This document shows, one piece after another, positions 24,818-34,080 of a DNA stretch of 64,000 nt (position 1 is the first letter of the stretch; each line of letters opens with the position of its first letter). The notes under the pieces were generated by a model that was not told the origin of the DNA, did no database searches, and saw only the letters and a program-made list of their open reading frames with translations. The DNA comes from CAXBMB01 sp052078155 (GTDB taxonomy: Bacteria; Pseudomonadota; Alphaproteobacteria; Kiloniellales; DSM-21159): NCBI GenBank assembly GCA_052078155.1, contig JBQJBP010000001.1:1612001-1676000 (forward strand). The letters run 5' to 3'. A program made the position numbers and the translations under genes.

Positions 24818-25846
24818 TTATCCCTGCAGCCGTTTTGCAGCGGCCAGAAACGCGTCGATCTCTGCGTCGCTGCTGTTCCAGGCGGTGACAAAACGCGCCC
24901 CTGCCCCACCAGCCTCTCCGTCATAAAAGACAAAACCTTCGTCCCGTAAAGACCGGGACAGGTCCGCTGGCAGCTTCACATAGAGCATGTTGGCAGCCAG
25001 TTCGAAAACCGATGGCAGACCAAGGGCCGTCAGCCCCTCCGCCAGTCGCCGGGCCATGGCGTTGGCCTGGCGGGCATTCTTGAGCCAGAGGTCGTTGTCC
25101 AGGTAAGCGTCCAGCTGGGCGGAAACCATGCGCATCTTGGAAAAGAGATGGCCGCCGCGCTTGCGGTGAAAGCCAAAATCCCGTGCCAGATCCGGGTCAA
25201 AGAAGACAACGGCTTCTGCCGCAAAACAGCCGTTCTTGGTGCCACCGAAAGACAGCACGTCCACGCCGGCCTTCCAGGTCATCTCCGCCGGACTGCACTC
25301 CAGCGCCACCAGCGCGTTGGCGAAACGGGCGCCATCCATATGGACTTTCAATCCCTGGCTTCTGGCCACCTCTGTGAGGGCCTGGATCTCCGCCAGGCTG
25401 TACACCGATCCCGTTTCTGTCACCTGCGACAGAGACAGGGCTGCCGGCTGCACATTGTGCACCACACCTTTCCCGCTGATGGCACCGGCCAGACCTTCCG
25501 GATCCAGCTTTCCCTCCGCGCCATCAATGGTTACCAGTTTGGCACCATTGGTAAAAAGTTCCGGCGCGCCGCATTCATCCACATTGATATGGGCCAGACG
25601 GTGACAATAGACCGCTCCGAACGACGGCGTCAGACAGGCCAGCGCCAGGGCATTGCAAGCGGTACCTGTCGCCACCGGATGTACCACCAGATCATCCTTT
25701 TCAAACACCTTCTTGAGCTTGTCCGCAACAGACGCTGTCCAGGGGTCGTTGCCATAGGGCATGGCCGCCCCCTCATTGGCAGCCATTAAGGCAGCCATGA
25801 TCTCCGGGCTGGCCCCGGTCACATTGTCAGATGCGAAATTGCTCAT
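24818..25846 (-). CDS. ltaE: Low-specificity L-threonine aldolase
   Basis: A 342-residue PLP-dependent aldolase that splits L-threonine or L-allo-threonine into glycine and acetaldehyde. The N-terminal FASDNVTGASPEIMAALMAAN, the motif VATGTACNALAL, HINVDECGAPELF for cofactor stacking, HMDGARFANAL with the PLP-N1 Asp, and the Schiff-base lysine in LSFGGTKNGCFAAEAVVFF are all present. Cytosolic, likely tetrameric. Fifty bases separate it from the membrane protein gene upstream on the same strand, so the two may be co-transcribed. Confidence 0.9.
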   Translation of the reverse strand: MSNFASDNVTGASPEIMAALMAANEGAAMPYGNDPWTASVADKLKKVFEKDDLVVHPVATGTACNALALACLTPSFGAVYCHRLAHINVDECGAPELFTNGAKLVTIDGAEGKLDPEGLAGAISGKGVVHNVQPAALSLSQVTETGSVYSLAEIQALTEVARSQGLKVHMDGARFANALVALECSPAEMTWKAGVDVLSFGGTKNGCFAAEAVVFFDPDLARDFGFHRKRGGHLFSKMRMVSAQLDAYLDNDLWLKNARQANAMARRLAEGLTALGLPSVFELAANMLYVKLPADLSRSLRDEGFVFYDGEAGGAGARFVTAWNSSDAEIDAFLAAAKRLQG

Positions 25847-25898
25847 CTGGGTCGTCCTTGATGTAGAGAAAAATGAGTAAAGAGAAGCCAGCGTCGGG

Positions 25899-26291
25899 CT
25901 AGTCGCTTTCGGCTTTTCCGGCTTTGCGGGGCAGGTTCAATCGCACGCGGGATTCCAGTGTCTTCAGATCCACCACCAGCACCTGCTTGCAGCCCTTGGC
26001 CAGAGATCCGTCGATGCGCAGCAGCGCATAATGCTCCCCCAGCGGTTCGGCAGCTTCAACCCGGCAGCCGTAAGGAATGTCCAGATCGCCTTCCTGAAAA
26101 CCGACAAGTGCGGGCACCTTCTCCCGCTGTTTGAGAGCCTGCGCCTGCAAAGCGGCTTTAGACGCAGCCTCGCCCGGCTGATCCTGGATTTTAGCGTCCA
26201 GCTTTTCCGCCTGACGCACCACCCCCCAGACCACAAACCCCATCAACACAAGAATAACCACCCCCAGCACGGCAACCAGGGTCTTGATCAT
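25899..26291 (-). CDS. Small single-pass membrane protein (DUF6476-like)
   Basis: A 130-residue protein with one N-terminal membrane helix (TLVAVLGVVILVLMGFVVWG), then a soluble tail of about 100 residues with a conserved-looking RVEAAEPLGEHYALLRIDG and a C-terminal RVRLNLPR. Members of this family are found next to rluD and rpoH in alphaproteobacteria; function unknown. The ATG at 26291 is chosen. A TTG at 26327 would extend the protein by 12 residues and overlap the start of the divergent rluD. Confidence 0.65.
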   Translation of the reverse strand: MIKTLVAVLGVVILVLMGFVVWGVVRQAEKLDAKIQDQPGEAASKAALQAQALKQREKVPALVGFQEGDLDIPYGCRVEAAEPLGEHYALLRIDGSLAKGCKQVLVVDLKTLESRVRLNLPRKAGKAESD

Positions 26292-26318
26292 TCGGTGACT
26301 TTGCGGTCCTTTGCTCTC

Positions 26319-27353
26319 ATGAGCCAAAACGACAGTTCCTTCCCAACCAACGGCGAGTCCCCGGACTCACCAGCCGATGACGCTGCGTCACGCCACGTGA
26401 TCTCTATCGCAGAGGGCGAGGTGGGTGAACGGCTGGACAGACTGCTGGCCCGGCGCCTGAGCGACTTTTCGCGCAACCGCCTCAAGTCCTTGATTGAACT
26501 GGGGGCAGTGACGCTGATCTCAGGATCGGGCGGGACGATAACGGAGGCCTCGACAAAGGTCAAAAGCGGACAAACTTTCGCCATCATCATCCCGGAAGCT
26601 GAAGAGGCTGAACCGGTGGCTCAGGACATCCCCCTGGACATTGTCTACGAGGATGACGAGGTGGTGGTGATCAACAAGCCGGTGGGACTGGTGGTGCATC
26701 CTGCACCCGGCAATCCGGACAGCACCCTGGTCAATGCACTGCTGGCCCACTGCGGCGACAGCCTCCAGGGGATCGGCGGGGTCAAGCGCCCTGGCATTGT
26801 CCACCGCCTGGACAAAGATACCTCCGGCCTGATGATCGCGGCCAAAAGCGACCGCGCACAGCAGGACCTGACCGAACAGTTTTCCAGCCGCTCTATCCAG
26901 CGGCGCTATCAGGCCCTGGTCTGGGGTCTGCCCAAACCGACAGAAGGAGAAGTCGACGCCCCCGTTGGCCGCAATCCGAGAAATCGAAAGAAGATGGCGG
27001 TGGTCAGCCGCAACGGCAAAGCTGCCATCACCCGCTATAAGGTGCTGGAGTCCTTCTGCGGCGGGGCAGTCTCCCTGATTGAGTGCAAGCTGCTAACCGG
27101 GCGCACCCACCAGATTCGGGTGCACATGACCCATCTGGGCCATCCGCTGCTCGGCGATCCGCTTTACGGGCGCAGCAGTCCGACGCTGATGAAAAAGCTG
27201 CCGTCGGCGGCGCAAGCAAAAGTCAAAGCCCTGCCAGGACAGGCGCTGCATGCCCGCGTCCTCGGCTTCAAACACCCTGTCACAGAAGAAGAGTTGCTCT
27301 TCACAAGGGATTTACCAAGCACTCTTCAAGACTTGATCAATACTTTTCTGTGA
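26319..27353 (+). CDS. rluD: RluA-family 23S rRNA pseudouridine synthase, RluD-like
   Basis: A 344-residue pseudouridine synthase. An N-terminal S4 RNA-binding domain (GERLDRLLARRL, DFSRNRLKSLIELG) is followed by the catalytic domain with the signature GIVHRLDKDTSGLMIAAKS carrying the catalytic aspartate, and the later motifs LLTGRTHQIRVHM and GHPLLGDPLYG. RluD makes pseudouridines 1911, 1915 and 1917 in helix 69 of 23S rRNA. A 25-residue acidic N-terminal extension is present. It lies directly upstream of rpoH, a frequent order in alphaproteobacteria. Confidence 0.88.
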   Translation: MSQNDSSFPTNGESPDSPADDAASRHVISIAEGEVGERLDRLLARRLSDFSRNRLKSLIELGAVTLISGSGGTITEASTKVKSGQTFAIIIPEAEEAEPVAQDIPLDIVYEDDEVVVINKPVGLVVHPAPGNPDSTLVNALLAHCGDSLQGIGGVKRPGIVHRLDKDTSGLMIAAKSDRAQQDLTEQFSSRSIQRRYQALVWGLPKPTEGEVDAPVGRNPRNRKKMAVVSRNGKAAITRYKVLESFCGGAVSLIECKLLTGRTHQIRVHMTHLGHPLLGDPLYGRSSPTLMKKLPSAAQAKVKALPGQALHARVLGFKHPVTEEELLFTRDLPSTLQDLINTFL

Positions 27354-27565
27354 CCTTTAGTGTAAAGGGTCGTGCTGTCAGAGCGGGAATGGTCACAAAA
27401 AGTTCAGTGGCAAAACCTTAACAGGCTCCCCATCTAAAAGATCAGGGTGGGGACCAGGGGACTTTTCCGACACAGCACCACCACATTTTTGCCTCGTCCA
27501 ACGTCGGAGAGGCGCCACCTTCCCATGCCTCCTAAGAGGGTGGGACAAGAATGAGGGACCAGGCT

Positions 27566-28459
27566 ATGGCCGGAAACATCTCCCCCAATCTTCCAAGCCT
27601 TTCTGCAGAAGGCAATCTCAGCCGCTACCTGCAGGACATCCGCAAGTTTCCCATGCTGGAAGCGGATGAAGAGTACATGCTGGCCCACCGCTGGACAGAA
27701 CACGGAGACTCAGACTCGGCCCACAAGCTGGTCACCAGCCACTTGCGACTGGTGGCAAAGATCGCCATGGGCTACCGCGGCTATGGCCTGCCGGTGTCAG
27801 AGCTGATCAGCGAAGGCAACGTCGGCATGATGCAGGCCGTCAAACGCTTTGACCCGGAACGCGGCTTCCGTCTGGCAACCTATGCCATGTGGTGGATTCG
27901 CGCCTCCATTCAGGAATACATCCTGCACTCCTGGTCGCTGGTGAAAATGGGCACGACCGCGGCTCAGAAGAAGCTCTTCTTCAACCTGCGCAAGGTTAAG
28001 GGCCAGATTCAGGCCTTCGAAGAAGGCGACCTGAAGCCGGAGCATGTCACCCACATTGCCACCGCGCTTAACGTGCCGGAACAGGACGTGGTTTCCATGA
28101 ACCGCCGCCTGGCCAGCCAGGACCACTCCCTCAACGCGCCCCTGAAAATGGATGGCGACGGGGAATGGCAGGACTGGCTGGTGGATGAAGAGGAAAGCCA
28201 GGAAGCTGTGCTGGGCGACCAGCAGGAGCTGGACCAGCGCCGGGTCATGCTGGCCACGGCCATGGAGAACCTCAATGACCGGGAGCGCCACATCCTGACC
28301 CAACGCCGCCTGCAGGAAAGCCCCACCACCCTGGAAGATCTCAGCCAGGAATACGGCATCAGCCGGGAGCGGGTCCGCCAGATTGAAGTCCGGGCTTTTG
28401 AAAAACTGCAAAAGGCCATCCGCAACGCCGCGATGGAAGAGCGGTTGTCCAATCCGTAA
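27566..28459 (+). CDS. rpoH: RNA polymerase sigma-32 factor RpoH
   Basis: A 297-residue heat-shock sigma factor. It has region 1.2/2.1 (NLSRYLQDIRKFPML), region 2 (LVTSHLRLVAKIAMGYRGYG, then FRLATYAMWWIRASIQEY), the RpoH box (QKKLFFNLRK, which marks sigma-32 and not sigma-70), and region 4 with the helix-turn-helix LEDLSQEYGISRERVRQIEV. It directs transcription of chaperone and protease genes, for which ftsH in this window is a plausible target. The ATG at 27566 is preferred because it fits the family N-terminus and has GAGG nine bases upstream; an in-frame ATG at 27551 is the alternative. A terminator follows. Confidence 0.94.
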   Translation: MAGNISPNLPSLSAEGNLSRYLQDIRKFPMLEADEEYMLAHRWTEHGDSDSAHKLVTSHLRLVAKIAMGYRGYGLPVSELISEGNVGMMQAVKRFDPERGFRLATYAMWWIRASIQEYILHSWSLVKMGTTAAQKKLFFNLRKVKGQIQAFEEGDLKPEHVTHIATALNVPEQDVVSMNRRLASQDHSLNAPLKMDGDGEWQDWLVDEEESQEAVLGDQQELDQRRVMLATAMENLNDRERHILTQRRLQESPTTLEDLSQEYGISRERVRQIEVRAFEKLQKAIRNAAMEERLSNP

Positions 28460-28488
28460 GTAACGGAAAAAGATACATAATCTCATAA

Positions 28489-28529
28489 AGAGAGGCGGTT
28501 GCCACAGCAGCAACCGCCTCTTTCTTTTT
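28489..28529 (+). terminator. Rho-independent terminator of rpoH
   Basis: A twelve-pair stem AGAGGCGGTTGC/GCAACCGCCTCT with a short loop, followed by TTTCTTTTTG, about 30 bases after the rpoH stop. Confidence 0.88.
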
Positions 28530-28553
28530 GGGTTACTCCGGTTCTTTCAGAAC

Positions 28554-28689
28554 GAGAGCAGCCTCGGGTTAGGTCCTCGCGCATTACGCCAAAACCCAGC
28601 CGAGACTCATCCCCTGTCCTGTAGAAAAAGGCACCTTCGCGCGTTAAGCGTCATCAGGAAGTGATTCCAGTTAAAGCGATCATGCTCTA
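28554..28689 (+). mobile_element. MITE-like element, diverged copy ending in the RTX stop codon
   Basis: It follows the element layout (AGAGCAGCCTCGGGTTAG, AAAACCCAGCCGAGACTCATCC, AAAAAGGCAC, GTTAAGCGTCATCAGGAAGTG, TTCCAGTTAAAGCGATCATGCTCTA). The right terminus here is of the AGAGCATGATCG type, normally seen at the left. The final TA plus the adjacent base forms the TAG stop of the large RTX gene on the minus strand. Confidence 0.75.
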
Positions 28690-31600
28690 GATCAGCCAGT
28701 CTTCACTGAAGCCACTGGCTCCTTCGATCAGCAGGTTGGACCCATCATTGAAGGTCACCACCACGCCCTCTGCCGTTTCAGCCGTACTGAAAGCCTGACC
28801 GTCAAAGCTCAAACGATCCCCTTCTGTGAAATCAAAATCCAGGATCAGGTCCGACCCATCCCCCTCACGGATAAAGAAGAGGTCTGCGCCCTCTCCGCCA
28901 ATCAGCGTGTCGTCGCCCAAATCCCCGCGAACGGTGTCGTCACCCGTACCGCCCAGCACTGAATCATTGCCGCGGCCGCCGCGCACCGTATCGTCACCGT
29001 CACCGCCAAAGACCGTATCCTCGCCCATGTTGCCGTTGACGTAGTCGTTGCCCAGATCACCGTGCACTTTGTCATTGCCCTGGCCCCCGACAGCCCGGTC
29101 ATTGCCAGATCCGCCCCGGACCGTATCCGCGCCCTTGGAGCCTTTGACCGTGTCGTCGCCGTCATTGCCATTCAGGTGGTCGTTGCCCAGATCACCACGC
29201 AGATGGTCACTGTCAGCACCGCCCCGAACCGTGTCGTCCTCCGAGCCGCCCCGCAGGGTGTCATTACCCTTGTCACCAAAGACCTTATCGCGGCCCTGGT
29301 TGCCATTGATGCTGTCATTGCCATCGTTGCCCCAGACCGCATCGTGACCGTCACCGGATTTGATGGTGTCGTCCTCATTCTCCCCACGCAGCGTATCGTT
29401 GCCTGATCCGCTCTCCAGCCGGTCCGGCTCATCGGTGCCCTGGACCTGTACATTGTCATCCCTGCCACCGCCAGCATTGCCTTGCTTGATCGTGATGTCG
29501 CCATCGGTGAACCGCAAAACCTCTGAGTTGGTAAGGATGGACTCCCTGCCAGAAGCTATGTGTATGACCTTTGCCGCCCCGAAACCCTGCTGATTGACTC
29601 TGAAGTCGCTCTTGTTTCCTGCAAACGCGACAGTGTCGTCGCCATCACCCCCATCGATTTCATTGTTGCCAAAGTTCCCGGTGAAGAGATCATTCCCCGC
29701 TCCACCCAGCAGGGTATCATTGCCGCTGCCTGCAGACAGGGTGTCATTGCCGCCGCCGCCGTCGATGAAATCATCACCGTCCAGGCCAAGCAGCTGGTTG
29801 TCCTGATTGTCTCCAGTCAGGCTGTCACCCAAGGTGCTGCCACGCAAATGTTCGATGGAAGAGAGAGTGTCGTTGTTGCCATGTCCATCTGTGGCAAGCC
29901 CCGTGTTCAGGTTGGCAACCACCCCCTGGATCGGCCCAAGCTCCCGGCTGTAATCCACCCCGTCAGATCCGCCGCCACCAACCAGGCTATCGTTGCCAAC
30001 CCCGCCGACCAGGGTGTCGTTACCGGATTCACCCCCCACCGTGTCGTCACCACTGCCACCAAAGAGCAGATCATGGTCCCCGCCGCCTCGCAGGGTATCG
30101 GCACCAGCACCGCCATGAAGCGTGTCATTGCCGCTGCCGCTCAACAGACTGTCCTGACCATTGCTGCCGAGCAGGCTGTCATCCCCGCTGCCGCCGCTGA
30201 GCGTATCGTCGTCATTCCCCCCCATCAGGATGTCATTGCCGCCACCGCCGATGAGAACGTTTTTGCCGGTCCCACCAGACAGCCAATCCTGATCGTCGCC
30301 GCCCACAAGCGTGTCATTGCCTGCGTCGCCTGACAGGGTGTCGTTGCCCGCACCACCGGACAGTGAGTCCATGCCGTCACCGCCGACCAGCGTATCGTTG
30401 CCGCCATCCCCTGAAAGGGTGTCGTTGTCCCCGCCTCCCAGCAGGACATCGTCGCCGCCGCCGCCCATCAATTGGTCGGCTGCTGCCCCCCCAGACAAGG
30501 TGTCTGCAAAAGAGCCACCGCGAACATTCTCAATGCCAATGAGGCTGTCGCTGTCACCAAAGCCGTCGGTGGCATTACCGGTCCCAAGGTTGACCTGCAC
30601 CCCCTGCGTGGCCCCCGTTTCTCGGCTATAGTCCACCAGGTCAACGCCTTTGCCGCCATCCAGCGTGTCTTTGTCGCTGAAGCCGACCAGCGTGTCATCA
30701 CCTTCGCCCCCAAACAGGTCATCGTTTCCAACGACATCGCCAAGCAGAAGGTCGTTACCTCCCTGACCTCTCAATGTCCTGCCAACAGCGGAGGCTTGCA
30801 GGGTGTCGTTAAACCCACCGCCTGAGACAATTTCAATACCGTTGAGATAGTCGGTACTACCGAAGCCATCCGTTACAACTCCGGATCTCAGGTCAACGGA
30901 AACCCCCTGTGTGGCCCCAGTGTCCTGGCCGTAGTCGACAATATCCAGGCCGGTCCCGCCAAACAGCTGATCGTTGCCAGCCCCGCCAACCAGGGTGTCA
31001 TTGCCAATGCCACCGGTCAGGCTGTCGTTGCCGTTCCCCCCGACCAGAGTGTCATTTCCGCCCATGCCGGAGAGTTTGTCCGATCCGGCGTTCCCGACCA
31101 GTTCGTTGTTCGAGGCATCACCACTCAGCGTATCGTTTAGATGAGCGCCGGCAAGATGTTCGATGCTCGTCAGAACATCGCTGTTGCCATAGCCATCTGT
31201 GGCCTTGCCCGTGGTCAGGCTTGCATTCACACCTTTGGTCGTCAGGCTTTCCTGGCTGTAATCCGCCCAGTCAAAGCCATCGCCCCCGGCCAGAGTGTCA
31301 TTGCCAGATCCGCCGACAAGCGTGTCGTTGCCCTTACCACCAGTGACAAAATCGACGCCTGTCCCACCCAAAAGCAGATCATTGTCATCACCGCCCATGA
31401 CTTTGTCATTGCCGCTGCCACCGGACAGGCTGTCATTGCCAGCCCCGCCTGACAGGGTATCGTTGCCACCGGCTCCACCAAGCGTGTCGTCGCCGCCTTC
31501 CCCCAGGAGTGCATTGACCGAATCATCGCCAGCGATCGTATCGGCAAGGCTCCCGCCTTTGATGTTCTCGACATTGCTCAGCGTATCGTTGTTACCAAAG

Positions 31601-33126
31601 CCGTCTGTAGCTTTGCCGGTCGCCAGATCGACAGAAACCCCCTTGGTGGCGCCCGTCTCCAGGCTGTAGTCAACGAGGTCAACGCCACTGCCCCCATCCA
31701 GAATATCGTTGCCGGCCCCACCGATCAGGGTGTCGTTGTCAGCGCCGCCAGACAGGCTGTCGTTTCCGCCCAGGCCACCGAGCAGGTCTTGCCCGGCACC
31801 CCCTTCCAGGTCGTTGGCATTGTCATCTCCGAACAGAGTATCGCCAAAACTGCTGCCCCGGAGGTTTTCAATGTTGCTGACATTTTCGCTTTGACCAAAG
31901 ACATCACTGCCGTTGCTGGTGGAAAGAAAAAAGCTGGCACCTTTGGTCGCCCCGGTCTCCAGGCTGTAGTCGATCCAGTCGATCCCGGCCCCGCCATCCA
32001 GGTTATCGATGCCATCACCGCCAGCCAGGGTATCGTTGCCATCGCCGCCGACCAGCTTGTCGCTGCCAGCTCCGCCAACAAGCAGATCATTTTGCTTGCC
32101 GCCATAAAGGGTATCGGCCCCGTCGCCTCCGTCCAGGGTATCGTTACCGTCACTACCGGCCAGGGTATCGTTGCCACCAGCCCCAATCAGGTGGTTGTCC
32201 TGCAGGTTGCCGAAGATGTTATCGTTGAAGCCCCCGCCCCGAACATTTTCAATGTCCGAAATCGTATCAGCGTTGCCAAATCCATCGGTCGCAGAAGAGA
32301 AAAACAGATTTACATCTAAGGCTTTGGTCGCACCCGTTTCCTGGCCGTAGTCCACCCAATCAAGGCCAGTACCACCGATCAGAAAATCCCTGCCGTTACC
32401 CCCGACAAGAGTATCGTTACTAAAGCCACCTGACAGGGTATCGTTACCGTCCCCCCCAAAAAGCTGATCATTGCCGCCGTCCCCATTGAGGGAGTCGTTT
32501 CCGTCCCCGCCTCTCAGAATGTCATTGTCGTCTCCACCGAACAGACTGTCATTGCCAGCATTACCAGAGAGCGTGTCCTGGTCCGCCAGCCCCCTGATCA
32601 GGTCATTGCCACCGCCGCCGACCAATAACTCAGCTTTCCTGTCCCCAACGATGGTGTCGTTAAACCCGCCACCTTTCACATACTCAATACTGAGCATGTA
32701 ATCACTGTTTCCAAAGCCATCTGTTGCTGAATTACTTGATAGATTGACATTGATGCCCTGGGTGGCCCCGGCTTCCAGACTGTAGTCGACCAGATCAAAA
32801 CCCGAAGTTCCGATCATGGTGTCATTGCCGGCTCCCCCGATCATGGTGTCATTGCCGACGGTGGGATAAAGCCTGTCGTCTCCCGCCCCGCCATAGACTA
32901 GATCATGGTCGCTGCCCGCATAGATGGAGTCCTTACCATCCCCCCCATAGGCCGTGTCGTTGCCACCGCCCAGTGCGATGTTGTCGTCCCCCTCGCCCCC
33001 ATAGGCAAGATCATGACCATCGCTGCCCCCGGAGATGGTATCCGGACCGCCCAGACCAGAAAGTGTGTCGTCATTTGCCGTGCCGTTGAGAATGTCAGCA
33101 CCTGCGGTACCGGTAAAACTGGCCAT
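28687..33126 (-). CDS. Giant RTX protein with eight repeated linker modules
   Basis: A 1479-residue, strongly acidic protein of RTX nonapeptide repeats, expected to fold in calcium as parallel beta-rolls after type I secretion. The repeats are interrupted eight times by a module of about 55 residues starting VDYS-x-E-T-G-A-T-x-G-V, continuing with a TDGFGNxDTLS segment and ending IENVRGGSFxDTL. These begin near residues 113, 258, 385, 485, 620, 730, 831 and 1057. Near residue 1150 lies a domain ending in EVLRFTDGDITIKQG. The last 70 residues (GADLFFIREGDGSDLILDF to FSEDWLI) match the C-termini of the two other RTX proteins here. No catalytic domain was recognised. The start has AAAGGA eight bases upstream. 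The TAG stop comes from a MITE-like element. Confidence 0.88.
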   Translation of the reverse strand: MASFTGTAGADILNGTANDDTLSGLGGPDTISGGSDGHDLAYGGEGDDNIALGGGNDTAYGGDGKDSIYAGSDHDLVYGGAGDDRLYPTVGNDTMIGGAGNDTMIGTSGFDLVDYSLEAGATQGINVNLSSNSATDGFGNSDYMLSIEYVKGGGFNDTIVGDRKAELLVGGGGNDLIRGLADQDTLSGNAGNDSLFGGDDNDILRGGDGNDSLNGDGGNDQLFGGDGNDTLSGGFSNDTLVGGNGRDFLIGGTGLDWVDYGQETGATKALDVNLFFSSATDGFGNADTISDIENVRGGGFNDNIFGNLQDNHLIGAGGNDTLAGSDGNDTLDGGDGADTLYGGKQNDLLVGGAGSDKLVGGDGNDTLAGGDGIDNLDGGAGIDWIDYSLETGATKGASFFLSTSNGSDVFGQSENVSNIENLRGSSFGDTLFGDDNANDLEGGAGQDLLGGLGGNDSLSGGADNDTLIGGAGNDILDGGSGVDLVDYSLETGATKGVSVDLATGKATDGFGNNDTLSNVENIKGGSLADTIAGDDSVNALLGEGGDDTLGGAGGNDTLSGGAGNDSLSGGSGNDKVMGGDDNDLLLGGTGVDFVTGGKGNDTLVGGSGNDTLAGGDGFDWADYSQESLTTKGVNASLTTGKATDGYGNSDVLTSIEHLAGAHLNDTLSGDASNNELVGNAGSDKLSGMGGNDTLVGGNGNDSLTGGIGNDTLVGGAGNDQLFGGTGLDIVDYGQDTGATQGVSVDLRSGVVTDGFGSTDYLNGIEIVSGGGFNDTLQASAVGRTLRGQGGNDLLLGDVVGNDDLFGGEGDDTLVGFSDKDTLDGGKGVDLVDYSRETGATQGVQVNLGTGNATDGFGDSDSLIGIENVRGGSFADTLSGGAAADQLMGGGGDDVLLGGGDNDTLSGDGGNDTLVGGDGMDSLSGGAGNDTLSGDAGNDTLVGGDDQDWLSGGTGKNVLIGGGGNDILMGGNDDDTLSGGSGDDSLLGSNGQDSLLSGSGNDTLHGGAGADTLRGGGDHDLLFGGSGDDTVGGESGNDTLVGGVGNDSLVGGGGSDGVDYSRELGPIQGVVANLNTGLATDGHGNNDTLSSIEHLRGSTLGDSLTGDNQDNQLLGLDGDDFIDGGGGNDTLSAGSGNDTLLGGAGNDLFTGNFGNNEIDGGDGDDTVAFAGNKSDFRVNQQGFGAAKVIHIASGRESILTNSEVLRFTDGDITIKQGNAGGGRDDNVQVQGTDEPDRLESGSGNDTLRGENEDDTIKSGDGHDAVWGNDGNDSINGNQGRDKVFGDKGNDTLRGGSEDDTVRGGADSDHLRGDLGNDHLNGNDGDDTVKGSKGADTVRGGSGNDRAVGGQGNDKVHGDLGNDYVNGNMGEDTVFGGDGDDTVRGGRGNDSVLGGTGDDTVRGDLGDDTLIGGEGADLFFIREGDGSDLILDFDFTEGDRLSFDGQAFSTAETAEGVVVTFNDGSNLLIEGASGFSEDWLI

Positions 33127-33335
33127 GAAAAAAATCCTTTCATAGAGGCGGCAGCAAGTCAGCGCTCAAATAACTGAATCAAAGCAGAGGATTAGAACAG
33201 TTTTCGCTTGCAAGGAGCGGTTACTCCTATGCCGCACTATCATTTGTAGTTCAATATTTTTGTAGGAAATTAACGATGATTTTAGGAATAATTAGAAGTG
33301 AGCTGAGTTTTCATTCGTATGATTGAAGCAAAACG
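33127..33335. other. Upstream region of the giant RTX gene
   Basis: About 200 AT-rich bases with no supported gene; it should carry the RTX promoter. No clear -35/-10 pair was identified. Confidence 0.4.
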
Positions 33336-33373
33336 AAAAAGGGAGGCATCGCAAAAGTCGACGCCTCCCTTCT
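33336..33373 (-). terminator. Terminator of the membrane protein/pseudokinase operon
   Basis: A GGGAGGC/GCCTCCC stem extended by a few pairs, followed on the minus strand by TTTTTCG. It lies about 200 bases past the stop of the membrane protein gene, with a MITE-like element in between. The simplest reading is that the element inserted between the stop codon and the original terminator. Confidence 0.7.
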
Positions 33374-33420
33374 TCAAAATCAACGCATGATAGATTTGGA
33401 TTCAGGCGCAGGCAGTTCCA

Positions 33421-33458
33421 ACGAAACCGATTGTGTTCTGGGGCATAATCGGTTTCGT
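33421..33458. repeat. Head-to-head pair of element termini (38-bp palindrome)
   Basis: ACGAAACCGATTGTGTTCT and GGCATAATCGGTTTCGT are near-perfect reverse complements joined by two bases. A lone terminus in the opposite orientation abuts the left end of the element at 33439, probably the remnant of a second copy. Confidence 0.6.
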
Positions 33459-33573
33459 CAGAAGCACTTTGAAATTTTACTTAAAGCTGCAAACCACCTT
33501 CCAGCACACAGAAAGGCGTTTCATGTTTCAAACGTCATCACGAAGTCAGTCCGCTTAAACCGATTTGGCTCTA
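33439..33573 (+). mobile_element. MITE-like element ending in the membrane-protein stop codon
   Basis: The left end is TGGGGCATAATCGGTTTCGTCAG and the right end CTTAAACCGATTTGGCTCTA. The centre is diverged, with GTCATCACGAAGTCAGTCC in place of the palindrome. The terminal TA (33572-33573) with the adjoining C forms, on the minus strand, the TAG stop of the membrane protein gene. Confidence 0.8.
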
Positions 33574-34080
33574 GTCATCATTATCCGGTTCCCCTGGCGA
33601 GGGGTATTGAGGAACATCAATCCCGTCAGCCAGATCCTGGCCCCAGAACTCCAGCAGTTCATCATTCTGCTTCTTGAGAGTTTCAAGGCGGCTACGGGTA
33701 TAGACGGCGTAATAGGCCCCGACCAAGGCAGGCATCATCATAAAGATCAACCACCCGAACCCGGCGGCTCCATAGGCCACCAACCAGAGGAAGACATCGC
33801 CCAGGATCTTCTGGGCGGTGGTCATATTGTGGCCAGTCATCCACAGAGTTGCGATGGCCGGAACGGCACCACAGAAGTTTATGAAACCGACTGTGCTGGC
33901 CAGATACTTGTCCTTATGGCGATCCACAATGTAGGCCACGAGAGTTGGCAACATGGCCACAAAGAGAACAAGGCAGGTGGGCAGAAGCACAGGCAACAGC
34001 AACACAGAAATCAGCAGAATCCAGACCACCTTTTTCCAGGGTGATGTGGCTACTGCTTGCTGTTTTTCTTTTGCCGCCAT
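33571..34080 (-). CDS. Polytopic membrane protein beside a pseudokinase
   Basis: A 169-residue integral membrane protein with three or four hydrophobic helices: about residues 17-35 and 36-52 (WILLISVLLLPVLLPTCLVL and continuing), 62-82, and 91-121 (ending MMMPALVGAYYAVY). The hydrophilic C-terminus is charged and ends in an acidic tail. No known domain was recognised. It follows the pseudokinase gene by 87 bases on the same strand and probably forms a membrane complex with it. Its TAG stop is supplied by the adjoining MITE-like element. Confidence 0.7.
   Translation of the reverse strand: MAAKEKQQAVATSPWKKVVWILLISVLLLPVLLPTCLVLFVAMLPTLVAYIVDRHKDKYLASTVGFINFCGAVPAIATLWMTGHNMTTAQKILGDVFLWLVAYGAAGFGWLIFMMMPALVGAYYAVYTRSRLETLKKQNDELLEFWGQDLADGIDVPQYPSPGEPDNDD

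Noticed and set aside
28826..33177. Numerous plus- and minus-strand open frames inside the giant RTX gene
   Set aside because: They are products of the repetitive GGxGxD coding sequence read in other frames (Pro/Ser-rich or Val/Ile/Ala-rich shadows).
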